Below are positions 27,536 to 34,976 of a DNA stretch of 64,000 nucleotides, in pieces (position 1 is the first letter of the stretch; each line of letters opens with the position of its first letter). The stretch comes from Rubrivivax sp. GTDB taxonomy: Bacteria; Pseudomonadota; Gammaproteobacteria; Burkholderiales; Burkholderiaceae_C. Where the stretch lies: NCBI GenBank assembly GCA_020852865.1, contig JADYZZ010000032.1, forward strand, positions 1-64,000, in the 5' to 3' direction. The translations under genes were made by a program, and so were the position numbers. The notes under the pieces were generated by a model. That model did no database searches. It was not told the DNA's origin and saw nothing but the letters and a program-made list of their open reading frames with translations.

Positions 27536-29986
27536 ATGAACCAGCCCCTCGACGCCTTCCTGCGCACCCCGCCGCAGGCCGAACCCTACGCCGACCATCG
27601 TGCGATGCGCGCGCGGCGCTTCGATCCCGAGGCCGAGGCCAGGCGGCGCAGCGACGGCGCGCGCGTGGGCATCGGCCAGGCCCATGAGTCGGCCGCGTTG
27701 CATGTGAGCGGCGAGGCCACCTACGTCGACGACCTGCCCGAGCTCGAAGGCACGCTGCACGTGGCGCTCGGGTTGTCGCCGGCGGCGCACGGGCGCATCG
27801 GCGGCATCGACCTGGCGCTGCTGCGTGCCCAGCCGGGCGTGGTGGCCGTACTGACGGCCGCCGACATCCCGGGCCGCAACGATTGCGGGCCGCTGCAGCA
27901 CGACGATCCCATCCTCGCTGCGCTGAACCTGCACCCCGACGGCGGCGTCGACGGCGAAGTGCACTACCTCGGGCAACCGGTGTTCGCGGTCGTCGCCACC
28001 AACCGCGACCTGGCGCGGCGGGCGGCGGCGCGTGCCCAGGACGCGCTCGTGATCGAGCCGCTGCCGGCCCTCCTCACCGCGCGCGAGGCGCACGCGCAGC
28101 AGCGCTACGTGATCCCGCCGATGCACCTGGCGCGCGGCGACGCGGCCGCAGCGATCGCCGCGGCACCGCACCGCGAGCGCGGCACGCTCTCGGTCGGCGG
28201 CCAGGAGCAGTTCTATCTCGAAGGCCAGATCTCGTACGCGCTGCCGCAGGAGGGCGGCGGCATGCGCGTGCACTGCTCGACGCAGCATCCGAGCGAGATG
28301 CAGCACGCGGTGGCGCAGGCGCTGGGCGTGGCCGCGCATGCGGTGGTGGTCGAATGCCGCCGCATGGGCGGCGGTTTCGGCGGCAAGGAGTCGCAGTCGG
28401 CGCTGTTCGCCTGCGTCGCGGCGGTGGCGGCGCGCCGGCTCGGCCGCCCGGTCAAGCTCAGGCTCGACCGCGACGACGACTTCATGATCACCGGACGGCG
28501 CCACGGCTTCGAGTTCGACTGGGAGGTCGGATACGACGACACCGGCCGCATCCTCGGCGTCGAAGTCACGCTGATCGCCAACGCGGGCTTCTCGACCGAT
28601 CTCACCCCGCCGGTGATGACGCGCGCGATCTGCCACTTCGACAACGCCTACTGGCTGCCCGACGTCGCGCTGCACGGCTACTGCGCGCGCACCAACACGC
28701 AGAGCAACACGGCGTTCCGCGGCTTCGGCGGGCCGCAAGGCGCGTTGGCGATCGAGTTCATCATGGACACGATCGCGCGCCGGCTCGGGCGCGATCCGCT
28801 CGAGGTGCGGCGCGCGAACTTCTACGGCGTCGGCGAGCGCGATATCACGCCCTACGGGCAGCCGGTCGAGGACAACATCCTCGAGCCGCTGGTCGCGCAA
28901 CTGCTCGCCGATTCGGACTACGCCGCGCGCCGCGCACAGATTGCGGCCTGGAACGCGACGAGCCCGCTGCTCAAGCGCGGCATCGCCTTCACGCCGTTGA
29001 AGTTCGGCATCTCGTTCAATGTCCAGCACCTCAACCAGGCCGGGGCGCTGGTGCACGTCTACACCGACGGCAGCGTGCTCGTCAACCACGGCGGCACCGA
29101 GATGGGACAGGGGCTCGACACCAAGGTGGCGCAGGTCGTGGCGCACGAGCTCGGCATCGACAGCGCACGCGTACGCTGCAGCGCGGCCGACACGAGCAAG
29201 GTCGCCAACACCTCGGCCACCGCGGCGTCCACCGGTGCCGACCTCAACGGCAAGGCGGCCCAGGCCGCGGCAAGCCGCATCCGCACGCGGCTGGCCGAGC
29301 TCTTCGCCCGGCGCCACGGGGTCGCGGCGCAGGACGTGCGCTTCGCCAACGACCGCGTCGGCGCGGCCGGGGCCGACGAAGCCTTCGCCGAGCTCGTGGC
29401 CGCGGCCTACGAGGCGCGCATCCAGCTCTGGAGCGACGGCTTCTACGCCACGCCCGGCCTGAGCTGGGACCGCGCGACGATGACCGGGCGCCCGTTCTTC
29501 TACTTCGCATACGGCGCCGCGGTCTCCGAAGTGCTGCTCGACACGCTCACGGGTGAATGCAAGCTGCTCGCCGCCCATGTGCTGCACGACGTCGGCCGTT
29601 CGCTCAACCCGGCGATCGACATCGGCCAGGTCGAGGGCGGGTTCATCCAGGGCATGGGCTGGCTCACGAACGAAGAACTTCGGTGGCACCCCACGAGCGG
29701 CAAGCTGATGACGCACGCGCCCTCGACGTACAAGATCCCCACGGCCAACGACTGCCCGCCGGTGTTCGACGTGCGCCTGTACGACGGCGCGAACGTCAAG
29801 GACTCGATCCACCGCAGCAAGGCGGTCGGCGAGCCGCCGCTGCTGCTGCCGTTCTCGGTGCTGCTCGCGATCCGCGATGCCGTCTCGGCCGTCGGCGCCC
29901 ACCGCATCGACCCGCCGCTGCGCGCGCCGGCCACGGCCGAGGCGATCCTCGAGGCGATCGACTGCGTCCAGGCCGCCGTGGCGTGA
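27536..29986 (+). CDS. xdhB: Xanthine dehydrogenase large subunit (molybdopterin-binding)
   Basis: 816 residues. Molybdenum catalytic subunit of xanthine dehydrogenase. The purine-binding signature GGQEQFYLEGQ is at residues 221-231, GGGFGGKESQ follows, FRGFGGPQGALAIEFI carries the substrate Arg, GGTEMGQGLDTKVAQV is the cofactor loop and KAVGEPPLLLP near the end holds the catalytic Glu. These distinguish it from the second molybdenum hydroxylase at 15097-17385. The gap to xdhA is 205 bases, longer than usual for this pair, of low complexity and without a supportable gene. The stop overlaps the xdhC start (GTGA). Confidence 0.95.
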   Translation: MNQPLDAFLRTPPQAEPYADHRAMRARRFDPEAEARRRSDGARVGIGQAHESAALHVSGEATYVDDLPELEGTLHVALGLSPAAHGRIGGIDLALLRAQPGVVAVLTAADIPGRNDCGPLQHDDPILAALNLHPDGGVDGEVHYLGQPVFAVVATNRDLARRAAARAQDALVIEPLPALLTAREAHAQQRYVIPPMHLARGDAAAAIAAAPHRERGTLSVGGQEQFYLEGQISYALPQEGGGMRVHCSTQHPSEMQHAVAQALGVAAHAVVVECRRMGGGFGGKESQSALFACVAAVAARRLGRPVKLRLDRDDDFMITGRRHGFEFDWEVGYDDTGRILGVEVTLIANAGFSTDLTPPVMTRAICHFDNAYWLPDVALHGYCARTNTQSNTAFRGFGGPQGALAIEFIMDTIARRLGRDPLEVRRANFYGVGERDITPYGQPVEDNILEPLVAQLLADSDYAARRAQIAAWNATSPLLKRGIAFTPLKFGISFNVQHLNQAGALVHVYTDGSVLVNHGGTEMGQGLDTKVAQVVAHELGIDSARVRCSAADTSKVANTSATAASTGADLNGKAAQAAASRIRTRLAELFARRHGVAAQDVRFANDRVGAAGADEAFAELVAAAYEARIQLWSDGFYATPGLSWDRATMTGRPFFYFAYGAAVSEVLLDTLTGECKLLAAHVLHDVGRSLNPAIDIGQVEGGFIQGMGWLTNEELRWHPTSGKLMTHAPSTYKIPTANDCPPVFDVRLYDGANVKDSIHRSKAVGEPPLLLPFSVLLAIRDAVSAVGAHRIDPPLRAPATAEAILEAIDCVQAAVA

Positions 29987-30810
29987 ACGAGACCGCGCTG
30001 CGCAGCACCGCGCTGCGCTGGCTCGCCGAGGGCCGCGCCGGCATGGAGGTGCAGGTGCTCTCGACCCGCGGCTCGGTGCCGCGCGGCACCGGCACGCGCA
30101 TGCTCGTCGCCGCCGACGCGGTGGCCGGCACGATCGGCGGCGGGCATCTCGAGCAGCGCGCGATCGAAGCGGCCCGGCGCTGGCTGGCCGCCGGCGACGA
30201 CGCGCCGCCGGACGTTCCCATCGCGCTCGGGCCGAGCCTGGGCCAGTGCTGCGGCGGCACGCTCGTGCTGCGCACGCGCCGGCTGGCCGGCGCGACGCTG
30301 GCGCAATGGCCGGCCGCGACGCCGCGCTTCGTGCTGCAGCTGTACGGCGCCGGGCATGTCGGCCGCGCGATCGCTCGGCTGCTCGCCGACCTCGAGTGCC
30401 GGGTCCAGTGGATCGACGAGCGCGAGGACGAATTCCCGCCCACGCCGGCGCCGCCGCACATCGAGCGCCTGTGCGTCGAGCCGGTCGAGGCCGAGGTCGC
30501 GCAGGCGCCGGCGGGTGCGGCCTACCTCGTGCTCACGCACAGCCACGATCTGGACCTGCGCATCACCGAGGCGATCCTGCGCCGCGGTGACTTCGCCTAC
30601 CTGGGCCTCATCGGCTCGAAGACCAAGCGCGCGCGCTTCGTCCACCGGTTGCAGGCGCGCGGAATCGAAGCCGCAGCGCTGGCGCGCATGACCTGTCCGA
30701 TCGGCGTGGCCGGCATCGCGGGCAAGGAGCCCGAGGTGATCGCCGTCGCAGCCGTGGCCCAGTTGCTGCAGCTCGGCGCACCGCACGCGCCGGGGCCGCC
30801 CCGCCTGTGA
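29983..30810 (+). CDS. xdhC: Xanthine dehydrogenase accessory protein XdhC
   Basis: 275 residues from GTG 29983, which overlaps the xdhB stop by four bases. XdhC binds molybdenum cofactor, promotes its sulfuration and inserts it into XdhB. Visible features are VLSTRGSVPRGTGTRMLV in the N-terminal XdhC/CoxI domain, GTIGGGHLEQRAIEAA, GQCCGGTLVLR (Cys pair proposed to hold Moco), and the C-terminal Rossmann part QLYGAGHVGRAIARLLADL and FAYLGLIGSKTKRARF. This protein could also serve the second molybdenum hydroxylase, which has no XdhC of its own nearby. Confidence 0.93.
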   Translation: MNETALRSTALRWLAEGRAGMEVQVLSTRGSVPRGTGTRMLVAADAVAGTIGGGHLEQRAIEAARRWLAAGDDAPPDVPIALGPSLGQCCGGTLVLRTRRLAGATLAQWPAATPRFVLQLYGAGHVGRAIARLLADLECRVQWIDEREDEFPPTPAPPHIERLCVEPVEAEVAQAPAGAAYLVLTHSHDLDLRITEAILRRGDFAYLGLIGSKTKRARFVHRLQARGIEAAALARMTCPIGVAGIAGKEPEVIAVAAVAQLLQLGAPHAPGPPRL

Positions 30811-30850
30811 AGATGCGAATCGCGGGCGTGATTCCTGCTTCCACGGGTGC

Positions 30851-31366
30851 TCAGGGCGCCGCCAGCCGTCCGGTGAGCAGCAGGTAGCCCGGCAGCCAGG
30901 CCGTGACGACGGCCTCGCCGATGCTGAGCCAGGCCACGGGCCGAACCCAGGCCTTGCGCTGCAGCGCGCCGACGCCGAAGTGCCCGGCCCACAGCACCGA
31001 CCACAGGCCCCAGCAAGCAGCCAGCCAGGCGCTGCCCGGCGCCGCGCCGGCGCCGGACAGATCGGCGGCGATCGCCGCAGCGGTGACGGCGACGAAACCG
31101 CAGAACCAGCCCAGGCCGCGTCCGTCGTGGCCCGCGAACTGGTTCCATGCCACCCACAGGTACGTCAGGCCGAACAGCAGCCCGAAGGCGCCGTCGCGGA
31201 TCGATGCCGCGGTGCCGGCGCTCGCGATCGCGGCCGATCCGGCCACGCTGATCGCGCCGACGAAGACGTTGAGCACGGCCGCCTCGCGTGCCGCGATGCG
31301 CCCAAGCGCGGCCAGCCCGTTGACCAGCAGCACCGCGCCGACGTAGAGCAGCACCAGGCCCAGCAT
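30851..31366 (-). CDS. AmiS/UreI family transporter (urea/amide channel)
   Basis: 171 residues with about six hydrophobic helices and the AmiS/UreI N-terminus MLGLVLLYVGAVLLVNGLAALG, FVGAISV and the central FGLTYLWVAWNQFAG. The family forms proton-gated urea channels (UreI) or amide permeases (AmiS) in the inner membrane. It lies 12 bases downstream of the tautomerase gene and near puuD, so it may move urea or a small amide released during allantoin breakdown. It converges on xdhC, 40 bases apart, with only a weak inverted repeat between. Confidence 0.82.
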   Translation of the reverse strand: MLGLVLLYVGAVLLVNGLAALGRIAAREAAVLNVFVGAISVAGSAAIASAGTAASIRDGAFGLLFGLTYLWVAWNQFAGHDGRGLGWFCGFVAVTAAAIAADLSGAGAAPGSAWLAACWGLWSVLWAGHFGVGALQRKAWVRPVAWLSIGEAVVTAWLPGYLLLTGRLAAP

Positions 31367-31378
31367 GGGTGGCGCGCC

Positions 31379-31597
31379 CTACGCTGCCGCGCCGGGCTCG
31401 GGCGGCGCGGGCGCGCGCGCACTCCACAACACGCCGCCCGTCGCCCAGTCGTGGCGCGCCACGTCGTGGAACACAACCTGCACCGCGTCGGCCGGGCTGC
31501 CCAGGACGGCGACACAGGCATCGGTGAGCGCGCGCGCCAGCTCGGCCTTGACGGCGGGCGGGCGTCCGGCGAAGAGTTCGACGTGCAAGGTGGGCAT
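31379..31597 (-). CDS. 4-oxalocrotonate tautomerase family protein
   Basis: 72 residues, with the initiator Met expected to be removed to expose the catalytic Pro (MPTLHVELFAGRP). The rest, VKAELARALTDACVAVLGSPADAVQVVFHDVARHDWATGG, follows the 4-OT-like fold with the usual HDV and W positions. The family catalyses keto-enol tautomerisation or dehalogenation. Located between puuD and the AmiS-like gene, a role in urate or hydroxyisourate chemistry is conceivable but unproven. The tail APAPPEPGAAA is beyond the conserved core. Confidence 0.8.
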   Translation of the reverse strand: MPTLHVELFAGRPPAVKAELARALTDACVAVLGSPADAVQVVFHDVARHDWATGGVLWSARAPAPPEPGAAA

Positions 31598-31666
31598 GAG
31601 AAGGGCCTCGACGGCGCTGCGGCAGCGGGTGCCGGCGATCGTACCCGGCGCCGCGGCCGCGCCGGG

Positions 31667-32890
31667 TCACTGCACCGGCGCCCCGGCCTCGTACCAGCGC
31701 TTGATGACTTCGCGCTCGGGCTCGGTGATCTGGGTCGCGTTGTTGAGCGGCATGAGCTTGAGCACGCCGACCTGCTGGTACACGTTCTGGGCGTTCTTCT
31801 TCAGGCCCGCGGCGTCGTGCAGGTCGACGTTCTTCTGCTGCAGCTGCGGGTTGTGACAGACCACGCAACGTGCGTCGACGATCGCACGCACCTGGGCATA
31901 GCCGGCCGGCGCCGTGGCTGCGGCGCGCGCCGCGGCGAGCTGCCCGGCGCTGGGCGGCGGCGGCGCCAGCCAGACCGCCAGCGCGACGATGACGAGGGTG
32001 CCGACGGCGGCGTATTCCCACGGCGTGCGCCGGCCCTGCACCTGCGCCTGGTGGCGCGCGACGAAGCTGTGGCGGATGAGCGCGCCGGCGAGCATCAGCA
32101 GCACCAGCACGACCCAGTTGTACGGCCCCTGGTACAGCCAGCCGTAGTGGTTGGTCAGCATCGCCACCAGCACCGGCAGCGTGAAGTAGGTGTTGTGCAC
32201 GCTGCGCTGCTTGCCGCGCCGGCCGTGGATCGCCTCGGGCGTGCGCCCCGCGCGCAGCTGCGCCACCACCTTGCGCTGGCCGGGAATGATCCAGAAGAAC
32301 ACGTTGGCGCTCATCGTCGTGGCCAGCATCGCGCCCACGAGCAGGAAGGCCGCGCGCCCGGCGAAGAGCCGGCAGGCCAGCCAGGAGGCGAAGACGACGA
32401 ACACGAAGACGCCGATGCCGACGACGAGGTCGCCGTTGCGGCGCTGGCCGAAGGCGCGGCAGATGAAGTCGTAGATCAGCCAGAAGGCGACCAGGAAGCC
32501 GAGCGCGCCGGCGATCGCGGCACCGGCCGACCAGTCGTGCACGCTGCGGTCGACGAGGAAGCTGCCGGCGTTGAACAGGTACAGCACCGTGAACAGCGCG
32601 AAGCCGGTGAGCCAGGTCGAGTAGCTCTCCCAGTACGACCAGTGCAGGTTGTCGGGCAGCGGCCGCCAGCGCGGCGCCACCATGTACTTCTGCGAGTGGT
32701 AGAAGCCCCCGCCGTGCACGGCCCAGAGCTCGCCGTCGACGCCCTTGGCCTTCAGGTCGTCGCTTTCGGGCCGGGTGAGGCTGGTGTCGAGCAGCACGAA
32801 GTAGAACGACGCTCCGATCCAGGCGACCGCCGTGATGACATGGGCCCAGCGCAGCAGCAGGTTGACCCAGTCGAACAGATAGGCTTGCAT
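31667..32890 (-). CDS. puuD: Membrane urate hydroxylase PuuD with C-terminal cytochrome c domain
   Basis: 407 residues. Converts urate to 5-hydroxyisourate, passing electrons to the respiratory chain rather than making peroxide. The N-terminal 290 residues hold about eight membrane helices, starting WVNLLLRWAHVITAVAWIGASFYFVLLD, with the PuuD-specific GELWAVHGGGFYHSQKYMVAPRW and NVFFWIIPGQRKVVAQL. The C-terminal 90 residues contain a heme c motif CVVCH followed by a distal KLMPLNNAT region, a periplasmic cytochrome c. It is divergent from the GntR gene, and a 315-base spacer with two palindromes separates them. Confidence 0.95.
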   Translation of the reverse strand: MQAYLFDWVNLLLRWAHVITAVAWIGASFYFVLLDTSLTRPESDDLKAKGVDGELWAVHGGGFYHSQKYMVAPRWRPLPDNLHWSYWESYSTWLTGFALFTVLYLFNAGSFLVDRSVHDWSAGAAIAGALGFLVAFWLIYDFICRAFGQRRNGDLVVGIGVFVFVVFASWLACRLFAGRAAFLLVGAMLATTMSANVFFWIIPGQRKVVAQLRAGRTPEAIHGRRGKQRSVHNTYFTLPVLVAMLTNHYGWLYQGPYNWVVLVLLMLAGALIRHSFVARHQAQVQGRRTPWEYAAVGTLVIVALAVWLAPPPPSAGQLAAARAAATAPAGYAQVRAIVDARCVVCHNPQLQQKNVDLHDAAGLKKNAQNVYQQVGVLKLMPLNNATQITEPEREVIKRWYEAGAPVQ

Positions 32891-33053
32891 CGGGAGACAC
32901 CCGGATCGTCGGCCGCGGCCTTGCAGCGGAGAGGCGCGCGACCGCTGGTCGCCTCACCACGGCGGGCGCTGTGAGGCTCGGGGGTCGCGCCCCGGTGCGC
33001 GCCCGCCGCGGCCGCTGCCGGGCGGGCCGCCCGAACCCGCGGCGACCTCGGAT

Positions 33054-33067
33054 AACTGTATACAGTT
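33054..33067. promoter_or_regulatory. GntR/FCD-type operator, distal palindrome
   Basis: AACTGTATACAGTT is a perfect 14-bp palindrome with the TGTATACA core typical of operators bound by FCD-class GntR regulators. It is 164 bases from the puuD start and 139 from the gntR start, so it most likely governs the puuD side or acts with the second site through looping. Binding by the adjacent GntR product is inferred. Confidence 0.6.
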
Positions 33068-33167
33068 CAGTCCACTTCAGAATTCCGGGAAAACCCGGCC
33101 CCGGGCCGCCGGGCGAAGCGCGCGCTCGTCGGTGTGCCGCTCGCCGCCGCTTGTCCGATCAGGAATT

Positions 33168-33179
33168 AGTGTATACACT
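33168..33179. promoter_or_regulatory. GntR/FCD-type operator, proximal palindrome
   Basis: AGTGTATACACT, a perfect 12-bp palindrome sharing the GTATAC core with the distal site and ending 27 bases before the gntR ATG. Its place over the expected -10 or transcription start fits autorepression of gntR and, through the same transcript, of puuE and the uraD-allC fusion. Confidence 0.6.
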
Positions 33180-33205
33180 TCTGTCTCCCAACGCGAGGGC
33201 ATGCC

Positions 33206-33940
33206 ATGGCCAGAAGACCTGCCGCCGCCTTGCGCCTCGTCGACGCGCCCCGTCCCGTGCGGGCCACCGGCAGCGCCACCGACCGCATCGTCGAGTCGAT
33301 CACCAGCGCCATCGTCGAACGCCGCCTGATGCCCGGCACCAAGCTCGTCGAGCAGCAGATCGCCGACGTGTTCTCGGTCTCGCGCACGGTCGTGCGCCAG
33401 GCGCTGAACCGGCTCAGCCGCGATCGCCTGGTGACGCTCGAGCCGGCGCGCGGCGCCTTCGTCGCGATGCCGAGCATCGACGAGGCGCGCCAGGTGTTCC
33501 AGGTGCGCCGCCTGGTCGAAGGCGGTATGGCGCGCCGGCTCGCACAGGCGATCGGCGACGAGCAGATCGCACGGCTGCGCGCGCACCTGCGCGACGAGCG
33601 TCAGGCCGTCGCGCGCGACGACGTTCCGGGCCGCACGCGGCTGCTGGCCGACTTCCACGTCATCCTGGCCCGGCTGCTGGGCAACGAGGTGCTTGCCCGG
33701 CTGATCGCCGACCTGCTCTCGCGCTCGCAGCTCATCGCGCTGATGTACCAGTCGGGCCATTCGGCCGGCCATTCGCAGGCCGAGCATGTGCAGATCGTCG
33801 AGGCGCTGGCGCGGCGCGACGGACGCGCCGCGGCGCGCCTCATGGAGCAGCACATCACCAGCGTCGAGCGCAACCTGCGGCTCGACCCGCGCACCCCCGA
33901 CCTGGCATCGGTGCTCAGGCCCCGGGGGGCCGGCGCATGA
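33206..33940 (+). CDS. GntR family (FCD domain) transcriptional regulator
   Basis: 244 residues. Winged helix-turn-helix at about residues 28-85 (LMPGTKLVEQQIADVFSVSRTVVRQALNRLSRDRLV), then an FCD ligand domain with metal-type residues spaced as D/H-H-H (FHVILARLL, SGHSAGHSQAEHVQIVEAL, MEQHI). It heads a plus-strand operon with puuE and the uraD-allC fusion and faces puuD, so it is the probable purine/allantoin-responsive repressor of both. Its stop codon TGA (33938-33940) lies inside the first codon pair of the 74-nt intercistronic module. Confidence 0.9.
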   Translation: MARRPAAALRLVDAPRPVRATGSATDRIVESITSAIVERRLMPGTKLVEQQIADVFSVSRTVVRQALNRLSRDRLVTLEPARGAFVAMPSIDEARQVFQVRRLVEGGMARRLAQAIGDEQIARLRAHLRDERQAVARDDVPGRTRLLADFHVILARLLGNEVLARLIADLLSRSQLIALMYQSGHSAGHSQAEHVQIVEALARRDGRAAARLMEQHITSVERNLRLDPRTPDLASVLRPRGAGA

Positions 33941-34010
33941 GCGCCGCCCGGCCGCTCCGAAGGCGCTCATTCCCCCTTGGGGGGACGGCGCGCAGCGCCA
34001 AGGGGGCGAC
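33937..34010 (+). repeat. 74-nt intercistronic module, single copy between gntR and puuE
   Basis: Exactly 74 bases from the ATG overlapping the gntR stop (ATGA) to the base before the puuE ATG. It contains two inverted repeats: ATGAGCGCC at the 5' end with GGCGCTCAT further on (9-bp arms), and CCCCCTTGG with CCAAGGGGG (9-bp arms). The last arm carries the Shine-Dalgarno-like AAGGGGG just upstream of the puuE start. puuE itself begins ATGAGCGCC, so the module is flanked by a 9-base direct repeat. Four closely similar units of the same length lie at 42222-42517 between hoxF and hoxU. Confidence 0.85.
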
Positions 34011-34014
34011 ATGA
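33937..34014 (+). CDS. 25-residue mini-ORF in the 74-nt module (putative)
   Basis: ATG to TGA, 26 codons. The peptide begins MSAARPLRRRSF and ends ARSAKGAT; its start overlaps the gntR stop as ATGA and its stop overlaps the puuE start as ATGA. Almost the same peptide is encoded four times in the hox array. It is very basic and probably matters as a coupling leader rather than as a protein. Translation is not proven by sequence alone. Confidence 0.35.
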   Translation: MSAARPLRRRSFPLGGTARSAKGAT

Positions 34015-34976
34015 GCGCCGGGCAGCCCGTCCCCCGGCCGCGCTACGCGCGCGACCTGCGCGGCTACGGCCGCCACGCGCCGCACGCGCGCTGGCCGGGC
34101 GACGCCCGCGTGGCGCTGCAGTTCGTGCTGAACTACGAGGAAGGCGGCGAGAACTGCGTGCTGCACGGCGACGCCGCGAGCGAGCAGTTCCTCTCCGAGC
34201 TGTTCAACCCGGCCGCCTACCCGGGGCGCCACCTGAGCATGGAAGGCATCTACGAGTACGGCGCGCGCGTGGGGGTGTGGCGGCTGCTGCGCGAGTTCGA
34301 GCGCCGCGGCCTGCCGCTCACCGTGTTCGGCGTCGGGATGGCGCTCGAGCGCTGCCCCGAGGTGACGGCCGCCTTCGTCGCGCTCGGCCACGAGATCGCC
34401 TGCCACGGCTGGCGCTGGATCCACTACCAGGACGTCGCCGAGAGCGTCGAACGTGAGCACATGGCGCTGGGCATGCAGGCCATCGAGCGCCTGACCGGCA
34501 CGCGCGCGCTGGGCTGGTACACCGGGCGCGACAGCCCGAACACACGCCGGCTCGTCGCCGACTACGGCGGCTTCGAGTACGACAGCGACTACTACGGCGA
34601 CGACCTGCCGTTCTGGCTGCAGGTGCGCCGGACCGACGGCACGCTCGCGCCGCAGCTCGTCGTGCCCTACACGCTCGACTGCAACGACATGCGCTTCGCG
34701 CTGCCGCAGGGCTTCAGCCACGGCGACGCGTTCTTCCAGTACCTGCGCGACGCCTTCGACCTGCACTACGCCGAGGGCGACGAGCGGCCGTCGATGATGA
34801 GCATCGGCATGCACTGCCGGCTGCTCGGCCGCCCCGGGCGCATGCGCGCGCTGCAGCGCTTCCTCGACCACGTGCAGGCGCACGAGCGGGTCTGGATCGC
34901 GCGCCGCCTCGACATCGCGCGCCACTGGAAGCAGGCGCATCCGTTCGACGCGCGCACGGCCTTCGTGTGGGAATGA
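34011..34976 (+). CDS. puuE: Allantoinase PuuE (polysaccharide-deacetylase-like)
   Basis: 321 residues. Hydrolyses allantoin to allantoate without metal, using a NodB-like fold. Typical PuuE segments are visible: RDLRGYGRHAPHARWPGDARVALQFVLNYEEGGENCVLHGD at the N-terminus, SMEGIYEYGARVGVWRLLREF, GHEIACHGWRWIHYQDV and GWYTGRDSPNTRRLV. The start ATG 34011 follows AAGGGGG provided by the 74-nt module. It overlaps the uraD-allC fusion by four bases. Together with that fusion it takes OHCU via allantoin to ureidoglycine or ureidoglycolate. Confidence 0.95.
   Translation: MSAGQPVPRPRYARDLRGYGRHAPHARWPGDARVALQFVLNYEEGGENCVLHGDAASEQFLSELFNPAAYPGRHLSMEGIYEYGARVGVWRLLREFERRGLPLTVFGVGMALERCPEVTAAFVALGHEIACHGWRWIHYQDVAESVEREHMALGMQAIERLTGTRALGWYTGRDSPNTRRLVADYGGFEYDSDYYGDDLPFWLQVRRTDGTLAPQLVVPYTLDCNDMRFALPQGFSHGDAFFQYLRDAFDLHYAEGDERPSMMSIGMHCRLLGRPGRMRALQRFLDHVQAHERVWIARRLDIARHWKQAHPFDARTAFVWE

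Larger units (their letters stand above)
32891..33205. promoter_or_regulatory. Divergent puuD/gntR control region
   Basis: 315 bases between divergent starts and without a supportable gene. It holds two near-identical palindromes, AACTGTATACAGTT at 33054-33067 and AGTGTATACACT at 33168-33179, with centres 113 bases apart. The local AT content rises around both, and TATACA-like -10 elements overlap each palindrome, so promoters for both strands probably lie here. TTGTCC at 33151-33156 is a weak -35 candidate for gntR, though with only 15 bases to TATACA. Confidence 0.55.
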
